The notes: generated by a model from the letters alone, not told the origin. Positions 1 to 25,289 are shown, counted from the first letter of the stretch. The stretch is DNA of 64,000 nucleotides from Anoplopoma fimbria (GCF_027596085.1 NC_072454.1:23620490-23684489), one strand, 5' to 3'. Made by a program: numbers and translations.

Positions 1-2035
1 TAAGGGTTACATGCTGCCCGTGCTTCCAGATGTGAAACAGTGAATACTGCTTAAAGATCCATGAAATAAGAACCAGCCGGAGCCCATTGTTCGGTAGTCG
101 AGCGGCTACATTGCCTGATGATGTTTTGAGACTTGCCAGGTAATGATATTAATTACAGCAACATGGCTTGCTTCGGGTTGTGGATTAACCTGGAGGAGCA
201 GTGGGTTATGTTTAGTTTGATTCGCAGCCGTGGATTACACGTAGTAAAAAAAACTTAAAGGGCTGCAGAATGTAGTAATCATATAAAACCTTGAAGCCCT
301 CTGCAGATATTTGCATCAATTTGCCGGCATATCCACATGAATAATACCAACTGTGTTTTGTAGAAAACAGGATGATGATCTGCAACTCAGGCAGCCGTGA
401 GTGTTGATCCCACATCTGCAGCAACTTCTCTAAAATCTTGAGTGTTACGTTGAACAGTGAGTGAAGCTGCTGTGTCACTGGGACGGGGCAGTATCTCCGT
501 GGGCATGGAAGACCACAGTCATGGTTGGACACCTCTGCGTTCACTGATAGCGCATAAGTCACGTTTCAGTCCCAGCATTCCCTCCGTTTGGATGAGTCAT
601 GCATCCTGACCTGCAGCTTTTTTTTTTTTTTTACACCTGCGTCATGCGTCCAAAACCTGCAGCCTCTGACCTTTTTTATAGAGACATGCAGCGCCGTTCG
701 AGAAGCTGTGAGGAAGTCGGTGAGCGTTGCTGCAATCAGTAGCGCGGCCGTGAAGACACAGCAGGCCACAGTGCTCCTGCCCAGAGTTCCTCCTTTTGCA
801 ACCAACTGCCTGAATGTTGTGCTTCTTAGGAGATAAGGGGCAGCCTCCCGCGAAAGGTGACTCAGCGATCCAGCACACACGGCCTCTCCTGAGATAAGGG
901 TGCTCTGCGGGGCCCGAGGACGGTGGGATACTGGGAACAAAACAAATAAGAGTCACAACCAGAGAGAACTGTGAAAGGCAAATTCACAGAGAATAACCAC
1001 AATTTATTCTGGGAAATTGAGTAAAAACTGTTGCAACTTAATCAGCATAGAGGGGGGGGGAAAAAAGTACATCAGTAATTTGAAATACAGTAATTACAGC
1101 AGAGATCCACTCCGCCAGATATTAATGTGTGACAATAATGACATATTATACATATCGGAAACTGAGAGGAGAGTTATTTTACAGGTGAAACTCATTATTT
1201 ATTTAGAATTTCCATCAATATTAATCTACAATTTATATTTATATTTCATTTAATGATTTCAGGCAGTGTATCGGCACCCATCACCCTGCGGCTTTAACTA
1301 TGCGACTGTGCAAGAGATGGACACTGATATTGTCATTATAAGAAAATTGGAAGGTAGCTCTACAAATCTTTAAAGGCCTTATATGTTCATGCTATCAGCA
1401 TGAATGATGGCTGAATGGAGGGAGATGAAGTGGTGCTGTACGCAGTACAGGCTTGGAGTGCGGTGACGCTTTACTAATATACATTCAGTGTTGTGGATCT
1501 CAGTTTCAAGTTATTTTCAAGCAGTTTTTAGGTGATTTACTTTTGCAGCCGAACTTCCACAAAGTTAAGATTCACACAGGGCTCATCTGAAACTGAAATC
1601 CCTTCGATGGGTTTGGACTCTTTGGTTTGGACACAAAACCAGAGGGAAAGCCAACATCTCAGTGAATATGGTGCACACCTGCATGTTGATCCTCTGCAGG
1701 ACGGAGCCAGTAACAGTAAGTGATGCATTGGGGTGTTTGTGCATCTTAAAACAGAAAGTAACATAGAGTGAAATGTTGAAAAAAAAAAAAAAAAAAGAAA
1801 GAATAAAGAAACAATGTGCTCAGGTTCTGACATCTGGACACTCACTGATGGGATGAGGCGGTACAGACAGAACGCTTTGACTCTAGGGGCAGCCATAACT
1901 GGAGAGAAAGAGCAAAGTCAAATGAATGCAACATTAAAGAAAAAAAAAACCTCATTATATGGGAATGAAAACAGTTGTGTTAATTTCATGGACTGCCAGA
2001 ACAGGTGACAGGAGGGGAGCTGTCCAATATGCAAG

Positions 2036-2077
<42 letters not shown>

Positions 2078-2138
2078 CCCCCCACCCCCCCACCCCCATT
2101 CGTCAGCTTCCTCGGGGTGAGAATGAAATAAATAAACA
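1..2138. other. Non-coding left edge of the window
   Basis: No gene recognised. It contains a T18 run near 620, an A18 run near 1780, and a (GA)n tract at 2041-2075 followed by a C-rich tract. An open frame on the minus strand (212-562) is discussed under findings; it has no recognised homology. Confidence 0.5.
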
Positions 2139-2457
2139 ATGAATGGTCCACTCTCTCCTCGCATCCCATCTCATGCATGGCTGCCAGTAATGGTCTACTG
2201 GGTGTCAGCTTTTATTGGCACAGCACAAAGCAAGTGCCAAGGGCTCGGCGGCTCGACTCGGCCTGTGGATAAAAGCGAGCAAAATGCCCCAGCAGAGCTC
2301 AGAGACATAGTCATGTTGGGCTGGAACGAGGAAGTGCAGTGGAGAGGGGAGGGACTCCGGGCGCAGCTCCATGGGGCCGCCGCGGCGCTGCGACCTTCTG
2401 CACATGGAGCCGGGGAGAGTTGGAAGAACTTCATACTGCAAACTCAAGGAATAGCAG
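2139..2457 (+). promoter_or_regulatory. Candidate 5' non-coding exon/promoter of ikzf1
   Basis: A GC- and CpG-richer block in AT-rich surroundings, ending with a good donor (gcag|gtaaagt at 2458). It has GGAAGT/GGGGAGGG-type boxes near 2330-2350 and no recognisable protein. An upstream untranslated exon is expected because the first coding exon has an acceptor before its ATG. The link to ikzf1 is inference. Confidence 0.3.
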
Positions 2458-3286
2458 GTAAAGTGACTTCCACCTCGCTTTTTTCAGCTCCAAAGCCGAC
2501 CCCCAAAAAAGGGCTAGATGGAGACTTCTAGATTGAGTTCCTTTCTTCTCAAGAGTTTTAGGAACCATTTGGCACCTGACTGGAAAAAGAAAAGAGTCTC
2601 CTTGTATTCGGTGCAGGTGCGCCGCAGCATCAGATCCCGTTCTCCAGCAGCTCATGTAACGGTTTAACAAAACAGGGTACATTTTTTTATAATGTAATAC
2701 AGTAAAATATAGTCACTTTTCCGTGTCATTTGTTACTAAATAGTCTGCTATTTAACGGAAGTAGTGGAATGTTCCCCTTTTTTTTTCCTGTCTCTTTTTC
2801 TTTTGGGAACACTTGGATAAATTATTTCACAATCATATGGAGTTATTTAAAAAATGCTAATGTTATGTCCTCAATTTCCTACTAATTATAGAGGAATTTC
2901 GCTCAGATTTTAACCTGTTTAGTAGGTTTTTTTTCACACTCCTGTCATTGCACCTGTTGCAACAGATGTGCGCACTCAGTAGACTTCATATAATCCCTCT
3001 GTAGGCCTGTCTGAAGTTTGATCAAATATTAAATTACACATTTTCAAGAAAAAAAAAACAAGTTTTGATTAAAACACTTTTTTTTTTGTCCTGGGCGGAA
3101 AAGCGTACGTGAAGATACCAGCGCTGCTTAAACAGGAAATCAGTATTCTTACTCTCATACTGGGGCTAGTATATATATATATAAAAAATTGATAAACCTG
3201 ATAATTTCTCATACCGTTAATCTTTGTGTTCACCTGTTCGAACCACAGTCTCAGTTTGTTGTTAAACGTCTTGTGTGAAGGGAAGA

Positions 3287-3362
<76 letters not shown>

Positions 3363-5065
3363 GGCAGGACTGATGAAACTTTTTACACTGAGGTGGAAAG
3401 TAGTTTATCAACGCCCCAGATAGAACAACTGAGAGGTTCAAACTTGAGGAAATAAGGTGTTTTTTCATCTTTTTAACATGTTGCAAAATAAGTTCCTGGT
3501 TGTCAAAGTTGATCATCTGAATTTTTTGTTATTTATATATATTTAGGCTTTTGATCACATTAAGAATTAATGTAACTATTAATGCTTTTTATCTCAAAAG
3601 TGTTGCTGCTGTGATGTAAAGCACTAAGTCAGTGAGTTTCCATTTGTTTTTTTCCAAGCTTAAACTGTAGAGCAATTTTGTATTTTTTTTTTCCGTAATT
3701 TTTAGCAAATATTAATGCATTTGAATTTGGCTTTCAAGTCAAATTGAATTTTTATATGAGTTTGAAACATTTAAGGGAAGTTGATAATTCACTCAAATCC
3801 CACTTAAATGCAAATATTCAACATAAACTCACACTTGGTAAAGGTAGTAGAAAAGATACGTTTGAGTCAGACGTTAGACCGATTGAATACTCGGAAAGGA
3901 ACCCTGGTGCCTGCACACATAGGACTTTTTCATATCTCAAGTTGGAAGGAGAAGTGCAGAAAGTGCTGCAAATCTGTCTGCAGATACATCATCTTTCTTG
4001 TCAGTAGAAACAGAAGTGGGGGGGGGGGGGGGGTGCAGAGGAAGGCAGACAGTTATTAAAATGATTGTACTGTCTGAATAGCAGAGTAGTGAAGTGTGTC
4101 AGATGCAAATGAAGGAAACTTCTCTTCAGTGCACCTTTACTCTCCCCTCACCCCCTCGACAGGCTCCCAGAACACATCCGCTAACACTACCTACCCACTA
4201 ACACCCATACATTTCATGAATTACTGATGAGATTCTCCATGTGCATATGAACAAAGGTGACCGTGCACCACATTGCTTGGCAGTGTAGGTTAGTCTCTAA
4301 TCCTAATGGCTGATAAGACAGCGAACACAGCTTCATTACTACTCATCCGAACCCACGCGCAGGAGTGAAAAATTATTAATTCAGATGTTTTCATTAATCG
4401 TCAGTAAGTCTGCTTAGTGGCTGTCTAAAGTGGAAACTTTTAGTCGAGCATGTGAGGATAGAGAATCATGATTCATACTATTTGTGCATGTAAGTGCAGT
4501 GAGGTCAGCATTAATGTGCCATGACAATGAGTTCATATAGTGACTATTATATATGCATATATATGTGTTTTAATTCAGCCAAAATCCTAGCTGTCAAAAG
4601 CAGAAACATGAAAAATATATTAAACATGAAGCTCCCTGAAATAATTCACACTTTTATTTTGTTTTTAAATGTTTAATCATTAAATTAAAGATAACAGATT
4701 TTTTATCAAATTTATGCCAAAATGTTGGATAATACATAAAACATTAATTTTTGGATTATTTTTAAAATAATTTTAATGACATGAAACTTATGTCTTATTT
4801 TGTGACACCTTTTTCCCCCAATTTCAATACTTGAGTGTTGCCTCGTTTATTCCAGTATATACTGTGTATTTTAAATGTGTACTGTGCGCGCTCATTCAAA
4901 CATACACACCAGTGTCTAAAGCTTCCTCCTGGGTATCCAAAGTTAACTGGTGTGGTCCTCAGTATCTGTTAACGGTTTAGTTGTTTCTCATCTCCACCCT
5001 GCTCCCTGGTGTAGCTTTTCACATCTCACTTTGAGCAGACGCCTCAACCCCCCCCCCCCCCCCAC

Positions 5066-5109
<44 letters not shown>

Positions 5110-5277
5110 AGGAGGACCGAGAATTCTGTCAACCCACAAGCCTCTTCCTGCCTCTCCTCACTTGACGTGTACTCAGACCAAAACTTTTCCAGTCCCCCTG
5201 CACTATGTGTCAAAAGTATTTTCTGTGACTTCCATTTAACTGGTTGAAAGATTCCACCTGCCCCCAGTTCATACGCT

Positions 5278-5309
<32 letters not shown>

Positions 5310-6490
5310 CTAAAACACACACACACAAAAACACACACATCCCCCAACGACAACCAGGACATGAGCAATAAGGCGTGAAAGTCCTGTTATTTTCATAATT
5401 ACCGTTTGATTTGATTAAATAAATGTTTTCATCAAAGTAGGACTTAAAACATTGGCGAGTGAAAATTAAGACACGGTAACTAAATCACAATTAAACACTA
5501 AATGGGAAAAGTTTTTAAAATGGTAAAAAAAAAAAAGTGACATGTACAAAATAAAAACAGCATGAAAAGAGAATCACAAAATAGCTACTTCCTGAATATT
5601 CTCCGTGCACCTTACTTTCCACATGCCTACGCAAGTGGGTGGTGGCTGAATGTAGGAACTCTCTTTTTTATTTCTGCTGAAAGCCCCCCGCCAACACATC
5701 CGTGTTTCCCCTCGCACCATCTGCCCAGAAAAAAAAAAAAAAGGCACATGAGAATATACCCCCCCTCTGCCCCCGACCTCCAAACTCCAGATGCTGAAGA
5801 AGGGCGCTGCAGAGGCAAAGCCCAGCGCAGTAACACGCAACACCCCGGTGTTGTGCCGAACAAATCTTCTGCACCAGTGACCTTTGCCCCCCCTCCCGTC
5901 CCTCCTCCCCTCACACTTGCATCCTGGGCGTCTGCAGGCCGCCGAGCTCCTGACTTGACTCCGCAGAATCTTCAGCGTTGCGACAGAGCGGCCCGGTCGC
6001 TTCCCACTATTTGTTCCAAATGTGTGGAGCCATCTGTCAGTAAAACAGGAAGGCCTAGGTTCCCCTTCTCCCTTGGGCTTGTTTCGCTATTTTCGGGAGC
6101 TTCACTTCTCCCTGTGAGGCTGCTTGGACTGGGCAGCGGCCCCACCGAGGGCTTCTTGAAGTGGCGGAGCTGGGGCTGAGGCTGTCGGGCCCATCTGCTG
6201 CAGGCTTGGGGCCATCCATTATTAATGGGGCCACGAGCACTGGTGACTCCTCAGATATTCAGCCCTGGCCGGAGGATTGCTTCTAAATAAAAAAAATCTT
6301 AAATAAAGAGAACTTCTCTGTCCTTCGGCCTGCTTTTCTGTCTCTTTTCTTTTCTCCGCGCCTTCCCGTTGCGTTGCTCTCCTGACTTCTTGCCCTCCCA
6401 TTGCTGTCTACGTCTCTGCCTCTACATCTATCTCGCTGCTCCTCTGTCCCCTTCTCCTCTCTATTACTCTCCCTCTCTGTCCTCCCCTCT
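2458..6490. other. Non-coding DNA upstream of the ikzf1 start
   Basis: Mostly AT-rich, without a credible gene. It holds a (CA)n tract at 3290-3358, a G16 run at 4018-4033, a C16 run at 5048-5063 followed by (AC)n to 5107, and a short (CA)n near 5277-5304. The part at 5750-6250 is GC-richer and may be regulatory. Confidence 0.5.
3290..3358. repeat. (CA)n microsatellite
   Basis: An uninterrupted 69-bp CA tract upstream of ikzf1. Confidence 0.95.
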
Positions 6491-6499
6491 CATTGTGTC

Positions 6500-6800
6500 T
6501 GATTGTGGCTCGCATGCGTCTGTGCCCAGGCCGCGGGCTCAGCGATGCATGCTCAGTAAATTAGAAAGAACACGAGCGCCGATCAGCTGGGAACGGCAAA
6601 CACCCGTATCCCCGTGACCCGGGGCCAGTTAATTTTCTGCTTAATTTTGCGGCAGTCAGTTTGCATTTTTGGATGATTACGTGGCAGGAAATTAACAATA
6701 AATAACAAATGTGGTCTGAAAGCCCGTTCCCAGCGACCCGCCCGCTACCAGCGGGCCCCGTCAGCCGGAGCCAAGCCGCTCTCCGAGCTCAGTCTCTCTG
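6500..6800 (+). promoter_or_regulatory. Candidate conserved regulatory block before the first coding exon of ikzf1
   Basis: A dense, non-repetitive block with TAAT-type sites (taattttc near 6631 and 6642), an octamer-like tttgcatttt near 6660, and a Runx-type TGTGGTC near 6711. It is followed by a GC-rich part. The sequence texture resembles vertebrate conserved non-coding elements. This is inference only, with no alignment available. Confidence 0.3.
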
Positions 6801-7028
6801 TCAGACTTGTAATGAAAATGTCTGTGATTCTTTGTAATGTAATGTGGGGGACAGTGGTGTGTCTGCGGCGCTGACAAGAGTGATCTTGCCGAGGTGACAA
6901 AGTCATGCCGAGAAGTACACCCTTTACTCCACTCTGGCTTTTTATAATGTTGTTTCCTCCGCCTGCAGTTGATTAAACTCACACACATCTACATCTCCAT
7001 CTCTCTCCCATTAGAGTACTTGCACCGC

Positions 7029-19260
<12,232 letters not shown>

Positions 19261-20096
19261 TTCTGTCCAACTGTACTAAAAGTGTTTGAGGTGAAAAACA
19301 GGACCGCTGCTGGATTTTATTTTGAATTTTATCAGAAGAAAATGTTATCCTGGCCTTTTGTTTTGCACCCGATGGCTAAAAACGAGCCACCTGGGGTTTG
19401 AAGGAGCTTTATGCTTGCAAAATATCAATAAAGGATATTTTATATATGCACAAAAGGCGGGGAAGTGTTTTTGTGTTACTGTGGATGAGTGTAGTAATGA
19501 GGAGGAAGTTGTTTAATGACTAGAGGTCCACTGCTACTTGGGATCATCTCTATATATTCATATGGACGTTTTTATTTATTTTCATTATTATTAACCACCT
19601 GTCAAAATGTCCACGTTAAACTGAAAATCACTCCTGGAGTTAATGAAAAGTTTTTACCTTTTCTTAAGAAATATGGAGATTTCATTTCTCGCTTTCGAAC
19701 CTTCTGAAATAATTAAGTTTAGATGTCATTCAAGATGCTGCTCTCTCCTGCCTGTCAAGGAAGAGCCAAGAAAGAGTGAATGACTGGCATTTGAGTACAA
19801 AACACACCAACACAGAGAAAATGTACTGTAAGAGGAGAATAAATAAACACCTCTCCACATACGATTACTAAGGTTTCAAAGTATTTAGATTTTGCATTAA
19901 AGAGTTATTTTCTTCACTGTTGTGGTAGTTATAAACCAAACACTTACATATTGTTTTTAACCAAAAATCATTCCTTCATATTAATTCACTAAGGATGCCA
20001 AACAGAAGGCTGAAACATCACAGTGGCATTCGTCCACACAGAGACCCTCGTGTTAAAATTGTGACATCAGGGTAGTACATTGTAGCATAAGCAGCA

Positions 20097-20136
<40 letters not shown>

Positions 20137-23070
20137 ACACACCAGCATGTGCCGTGTCCAGGACCTGAAGAGCCTGGTCCTCTGAGGAGCAGCGGAGGAT
20201 CGGTCACTGGAGCAGAAGGCAGGGGCCGGGGCTCTGAGGGCCGGGCCCGTCCATGGAGGCTCAGTCGTGGCCGGCAAGGAGGAACTCGGCGGGCGGCAGC
20301 CTCGTCCAGATGGCTGCTGTGTGATTTAGCAGAAAACGGGAAGCAGCTGTGGCCAGCGCTGAATCCCCCCCCCCCACCCCCACCCCGTCCCCGTCCCCCC
20401 ACGCTTGACTGGGACCCAACAGGGGAGGGAGGGCATTTGCATGAGAGGGATAATATGGCCAACCAACTCCGGCCCTGCCAGAATCCCAAATCTCACTTCT
20501 CCTTTTCAAGCAGCTGAAACACTCCTTTAAGAATCGGATCCAACAAGATGTGAGTACTCAAGGTGTTTCACACTTTGCATGACCGTGTCCCATTAATAGA
20601 GGGCCACAATGCAACATTCACTGCATACTTTGCGAATTCAGTTGTTGTTTTAACTAGTGTTTCCAACACATGGGGCATCAACTAAATACTCTCACTCAAT
20701 GGCTTTACTTAAATTCAATGTGAGGTATTTGTAATTTACTTGAGTATTTCTACTGTATTCTTTATACTTTTCCACTATGAGAAATATTAATTTTATTAAA
20801 TGACTGGTTACTTTTCGAATCAAGATTTGACATTAAATACGCTGGATTAGATCAAATATTTAAACATGATGTTTCCCTCCTGTCTGGCTTGTCACATGTT
20901 ACAAAGAAGCAGCGTCTACTTAAGGCCTCTTGTCTCGTTTCAGATGTCTATGAGTTGTAAGCAGTTCCACCAAAGAAACGTTTCCCTTCTCGACTTCTCT
21001 AGACATGGTTTTCATTTGGACTGCTTGAGGCCCAAAGAGATAGTAGTAGTCAATATTTCTAACAAGCAAAAAAAAAAAAGATTAGAGAAAAGAAAAGTAT
21101 TTATATATTAGAGTAGCAGAACCATTTCCTCAGATTTATCTTGTGCCCCGCTTGGAACCACAGGATTAAATAATTGGAAATAATCTGAAATAATTTATCT
21201 GAAAACCAGCTACAAAAGTAAAAAGCTACTCATACACTGGTGCATCAGTATTACAGCCTATATAATAGTATAACACTCACACATTTACAGCAAAAAGAGT
21301 AGGTTTACTTATAATCCTTAGGTTTTTAGTCACGGTTGGTTTGTGCTTACTGGTGAGAACGACAGTTTACAACTCTGTCAGGAATAACTGCCACTGGTGT
21401 ATCTATTTATAGTGCAGCCAAACAAACTTGTGTTGAAATGCTAATAAGTTTGTCAATAATTATCACAAATGCAAATACATTTGCATTTGCAATTGCTATT
21501 TGACTACAGTCAAGTAGTTTAATAAAATAATTATAAGTAACGCTGGACTACATACTGCATCATTTTCTATGAATTACCAATTTAAGTTCAGTGTGGACAT
21601 GGCGGACCCCGCCACCTACAATAAAAACTAGAGAAAAGTGATTACAAAATGTAGATGCATTCAATGACTATTGTTGGAAAAATACATACATAATGTAAAC
21701 AAAATAGGGTTTGATTTGATGAAAATCTTAAGTGCTATAATTTTGGTACATTTTGCTGTAAAATACTATGGAGTTTTTTTTCACTGTCTATACCTGATCA
21801 CTGAACAACATACAATAAAGCAGCTACAAAAAAATCCCCTCCAGGTTACTTAAATAATCAGCTGACATTATACTATTTCTACCTTGATTTCAAATGTCAG
21901 TTTTACAGCTATGAACAACAAGCACACAGGTAGTCAAATAACATACTTTTTTTTTTTTCAATACACCTACGTATATGTGTGATTTGTGCGTTTGTGACCA
22001 CACAACCCCAGATCTGGCCACTTCTGATCAGACACAGTTAAATATTGAGCAACAAACTTACACCATATGGCCCCGTTTTCAGTCCACACTCTATGGATCC
22101 AACCAGCACCAGAGGAATTCTGTGCATCTGTCCCGGTCCAGCTGTGGGGGGGGGGTTGGGTGGGTGTGTGACAACTTTGGCTGCTGGCTATATCAACAAA
22201 GTTTCAACACAGTGGCCAACCTCACGTCTGAAATATTTATCAGGGACCTGACAAAAAGATGAAAAATAAATGAAAGGTCTTTTTTCATGGGCTTCCAGAT
22301 TTTCAAAGATTGTTCCATTAAATTTACATGAGAATGTTATTTCATGTGTGCACAATCTATAATGGTCCTTCCTGATAGGGTAGGTTTGACCAGTGTATAA
22401 ACATCAACATTGTTAAGAATCTGTTGACCGGAGCGACCGCTTGGCGATGGATGAACCGAGTTTCTGCTGTGAGGAGGAGCGCGAGTGGCTGTTTTGTGGC
22501 TGAGAGATGAAGTGGACAGACAGTTTAGAAATAAGTACATCTACGCCGGCTAAGAACCCTGTGGATCAGAGCGAGCACTAAAGTCCTAATTATGGAGCTC
22601 ATGCTTATTTTCTAATGAAAAGGAGGTATTGCAGTAACAGATTTTCCTGTTGAGTCCACTGCTGTCTTAATCACTAACAGGAAGTTTTTTCTTTTTTACA
22701 ACATGAGTATATGTGTTGCCCAACTTCCGTGGATAGGGTTAGCACATGCAGCCTCAGGAAAATGTCAGGGATAATATTAGAGATGTGACAATAAAACTCT
22801 TAACAAAAGACACGTGGATTAGATGGGAGTTGAGGAGCAAGTCAGGGAAAATGCCACAATACAATAAAAGGTGATAATTTCAGTTTATTAGATAAGCATA
22901 TAATGTTGGCAATTAAAGCAATTTAAACTGATCATTTGAAACACAGTTCAAGCACACAACATGGTGCTTGATGCTTATACCAACATTTACTAAAACATTC
23001 AAATAAACCAGTGATTTCTCAACACAAAAAAGCCTGTCATTCCCTCACCACAAAGATTACTCTAAATTAA
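19261..23070. other. Intergenic DNA between ikzf1 and fignl1
   Basis: Mostly AT-rich, with a (CA)n at 20100-20132 and the GC-rich block at 20150-20520 listed separately. A short GC-richer segment near 22425-22510 is unexplained. No gene recognised. Confidence 0.5.
20150..20520. promoter_or_regulatory. GC-rich single-copy block 3' of ikzf1, candidate enhancer
   Basis: Sharply GC-richer than its surroundings. It contains an exact octamer ATTTGCAT at 20435-20442 (POU2F-type) and a C-rich tract near 20366-20400. Reading frames through it have no recognisable protein. An enhancer role is inferred. Confidence 0.25.
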
Positions 23071-23073
23071 ATA

Positions 23074-23083
23074 TTTATTTATT
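23074..23083 (-). promoter_or_regulatory. fignl1: fignl1 polyadenylation signal candidate
   Basis: Two overlapping AATAAA signals on the minus strand, about 300 bases after the fignl1 stop. Confidence 0.4.
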
Positions 23084-23378
23084 TATATTTGTTTGCATTT
23101 CAGACATTTTCATTAAGACACTGTTGACTAATTTAATCTTTGTAAAACTTGTAAATGTTTATCTTTTATCTTTTTAAGTTAGACTGTGTCAGAGTTGTTG
23201 GTACAATTGTGAGGTAATTCTTTTCTGCAACAGTGTCAGGTGATTTCTTCAACCCACACTATGTCCTTTTTTGCAACAAAGAAAAAAAATGAAACATTTA
23301 ATCCAGAGATTTATCCAGAGATTAAAAGTTTTATCTAAATTCAGTTCAAAATACCAAGATCGGGACGAGGAGCCACAC

Positions 23379-25289
23379 TTAACGTCCACATCCAAAAGTC
23401 TTATTCCAGTCCTCATACAGCTCCAGGTCTTTGGATGAGACACTGGGTCGTACCGTCTTCAGGGCCTCCTGGAAGTCCTCATAGAGGATTGGTCGCACCT
23501 GATCTGCGGTGATAGTGGCCATGTCACTGAGCTGGATGCTGCGGATGGGCCCCAGTGCTGCCTCTCGACACAGCTGTGTCATGTCGGCTCCTGAGAAGCC
23601 CTCGGTGGCTGCCACCACGCTGTCCAGCTCCTGCTCTCTCAGCTGGTTCTTCTCCTGAGTCATGAGGTTGGTTACTATCTGCCAACGGGCGGTTGCCTCA
23701 GGCAGGGGGATGTATAACCTCTTTGACAGGCGCCGCCGGGCAGCCTCGTCGATCTCTTGGGGCCGGTTGGTGGCGCCCACCACCAGGATGCGGTCCTCGG
23801 CGGCCGTGGTCGCCCCGTCCAGCTGAACCAAGAATTCTGTCTTTATCCTTCGCGACGAGTCGTGCTCCCCGTCTGTCCGCTGAGACAGCAGCGAGTCGAT
23901 TTCATCAATGAAAATGACAGCAGGCTGGTGGCAGCGGGCAATGGCGAACAGAGCTCGCACCATTTTCTCTCCATCGCCCACCCACTTGGATGTGAGCGAT
24001 GAAGCGCTGATGCTAAAGAAGGTGGCGCCTGACTGGCAAGCTATGCACTTCCCGATCAGAGTTTTCCCGGTCCCCGGGGGTCCAAACAACAGGATGCCTT
24101 TGGGTGGACCACGGAGGCCGGTAAAGATGTCGGGTCGCAGCATGGGCCAAACCACAATCTCCTTTATGGTGGTCTTGGCAAACTCCAGGCCTGCTATGTC
24201 ATCCCAGGAGACAGGAAGCCCGTGGTCCATGATCTCACTCATGATCAGCTCCACAATCTTAGGCTCAAAGTTTTTCAGACGCTCATCCAGGATCTGAGGC
24301 TCCTGGTTGGAACTGCGGCTCGCCTCTCCATCTTCCTCCTCCTGTCTTGGAATGGGTGACACAAATTTAGAAAATGTACCTCGGGGCCTGTTGGCCCCCA
24401 GAGATTTCTTCAAAGTTGCTGCCATCCCCGTGGTCTGACCCCTCTGGGGCTGATTTGATTGTTTTTTCTGTTGATCAACAATGAACTGCTCGCGAGCCGT
24501 TTTGAAGTTGCCTCCAGCTCGTGGGTCAGTGCATGCTTGACCTCCGTGTTGCCCCCTGCCACCATTCCCTCCATCTGGGTTGTAAAAATTCTTCCGCTTA
24601 GACGGGTTGGAAGTGGGGAAGAAGGAGGACTGAGGGTTTTGTGTCCCCCCTGAATGTCCAGGGATTCCCTGTGGAGGAACTGAAGAAGAATGACTAAACA
24701 CAGACTGCGGTCGGGCTGGAGGTCGGGAGAACGAGTTTGGATTACCTGAACTCCCCTCAGAGCCTCTTGCCCTCTCTAAAGTCATATTGGTTGCAGGACT
24801 GCAGGTGGTGTTGTTGACCTCTGTTTTAGGCTGAGGTGGATGTATGGCTTTGAACAATGCAGCATCTGACCTGCTCTCTCCTCCCACAGATATGTTAACA
24901 TCTCCCGGTGCCACGAGGGAGCCTCCTCCCTCTTTTCCTGCCTTAAACATCCTCTGCACGCAGGGCAGCTCCAGCACGTTCTCCATGGTCAGCGACGACT
25001 CCCATTTGTCACTGTGGTTCCTCTGACTGCGGGCCAAATGCAGCGCGCTCTCTGCGTAGTTGTTGAGCCCTGTGCGGGGGTCATCCGAGTCCAGCACCGA
25101 GGCGTAGCGCTCCGAGTAGGTCCTGAGCAGACTGGCCGTGCCGGCCTCAGAGAGCTGGGAGCTTGCCCATGCATACTGAATGGAGAGGATGTGGGCCCGG
25201 TAGGCATCGGCCGTCTGTTCAGGTGTGCAGTTGCCAGATGAAATGTCAAAGGACCTCCTCTGCCATTCGTCCAGGTGTGCTCCACTCAT
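23379..25289 (-). CDS. fignl1: Fidgetin-like 1 AAA ATPase
   Basis: Nuclear AAA ATPase that acts with RAD51 filaments in homologous recombination. The coding region is one uninterrupted exon of 636 codons, as in mammals (about 670 residues). The start MSGAHLDEWQ lies 17 bases inside an exon whose acceptor is at 25307-25308. Seen: FxxA-type RAD51-binding element FKTA at 262-265, Walker A GPPGTGKT 403-410, Walker B IFIDEID 459-465, sensor-1 GATN 505-508, arginine-finger region ARRRLSKR 517-524, and a C-terminal Vps4-type segment ending WNKTFGCGR. The N-terminal helical part (1-130) is followed by a low-complexity Ser/Pro/Gly/Gln linker (about 150-330). All catalytic motifs are intact. It is convergent with ikzf1, the same arrangement as in human. 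Confidence 0.97.
   Translation of the reverse strand: MSGAHLDEWQRRSFDISSGNCTPEQTADAYRAHILSIQYAWASSQLSEAGTASLLRTYSERYASVLDSDDPRTGLNNYAESALHLARSQRNHSDKWESSLTMENVLELPCVQRMFKAGKEGGGSLVAPGDVNISVGGESRSDAALFKAIHPPQPKTEVNNTTCSPATNMTLERARGSEGSSGNPNSFSRPPARPQSVFSHSSSVPPQGIPGHSGGTQNPQSSFFPTSNPSKRKNFYNPDGGNGGRGQHGGQACTDPRAGGNFKTAREQFIVDQQKKQSNQPQRGQTTGMAATLKKSLGANRPRGTFSKFVSPIPRQEEEDGEASRSSNQEPQILDERLKNFEPKIVELIMSEIMDHGLPVSWDDIAGLEFAKTTIKEIVVWPMLRPDIFTGLRGPPKGILLFGPPGTGKTLIGKCIACQSGATFFSISASSLTSKWVGDGEKMVRALFAIARCHQPAVIFIDEIDSLLSQRTDGEHDSSRRIKTEFLVQLDGATTAAEDRILVVGATNRPQEIDEAARRRLSKRLYIPLPEATARWQIVTNLMTQEKNQLREQELDSVVAATEGFSGADMTQLCREAALGPIRSIQLSDMATITADQVRPILYEDFQEALKTVRPSVSSKDLELYEDWNKTFGCGR

Noticed and set aside
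566..956. Two overlapping minus-strand open frames of 104 and 124 codons
   Set aside because: No recognised domain, includes a poly-Lys from the T18 run, and the two frames overlap. Probably chance in a GC-richer patch.
5562..6179. 205-codon plus-strand open frame
   Set aside because: Pro/Ser-rich translation of a C-rich region with no recognisable domain, and antisense frames are equally open. Treated as non-coding.
20067..20517. Open frames on both strands in the GC-rich block
   Set aside because: All are Pro/Arg- or Gly-rich, without homology, and both strands are open. Kept only as a candidate regulatory block.
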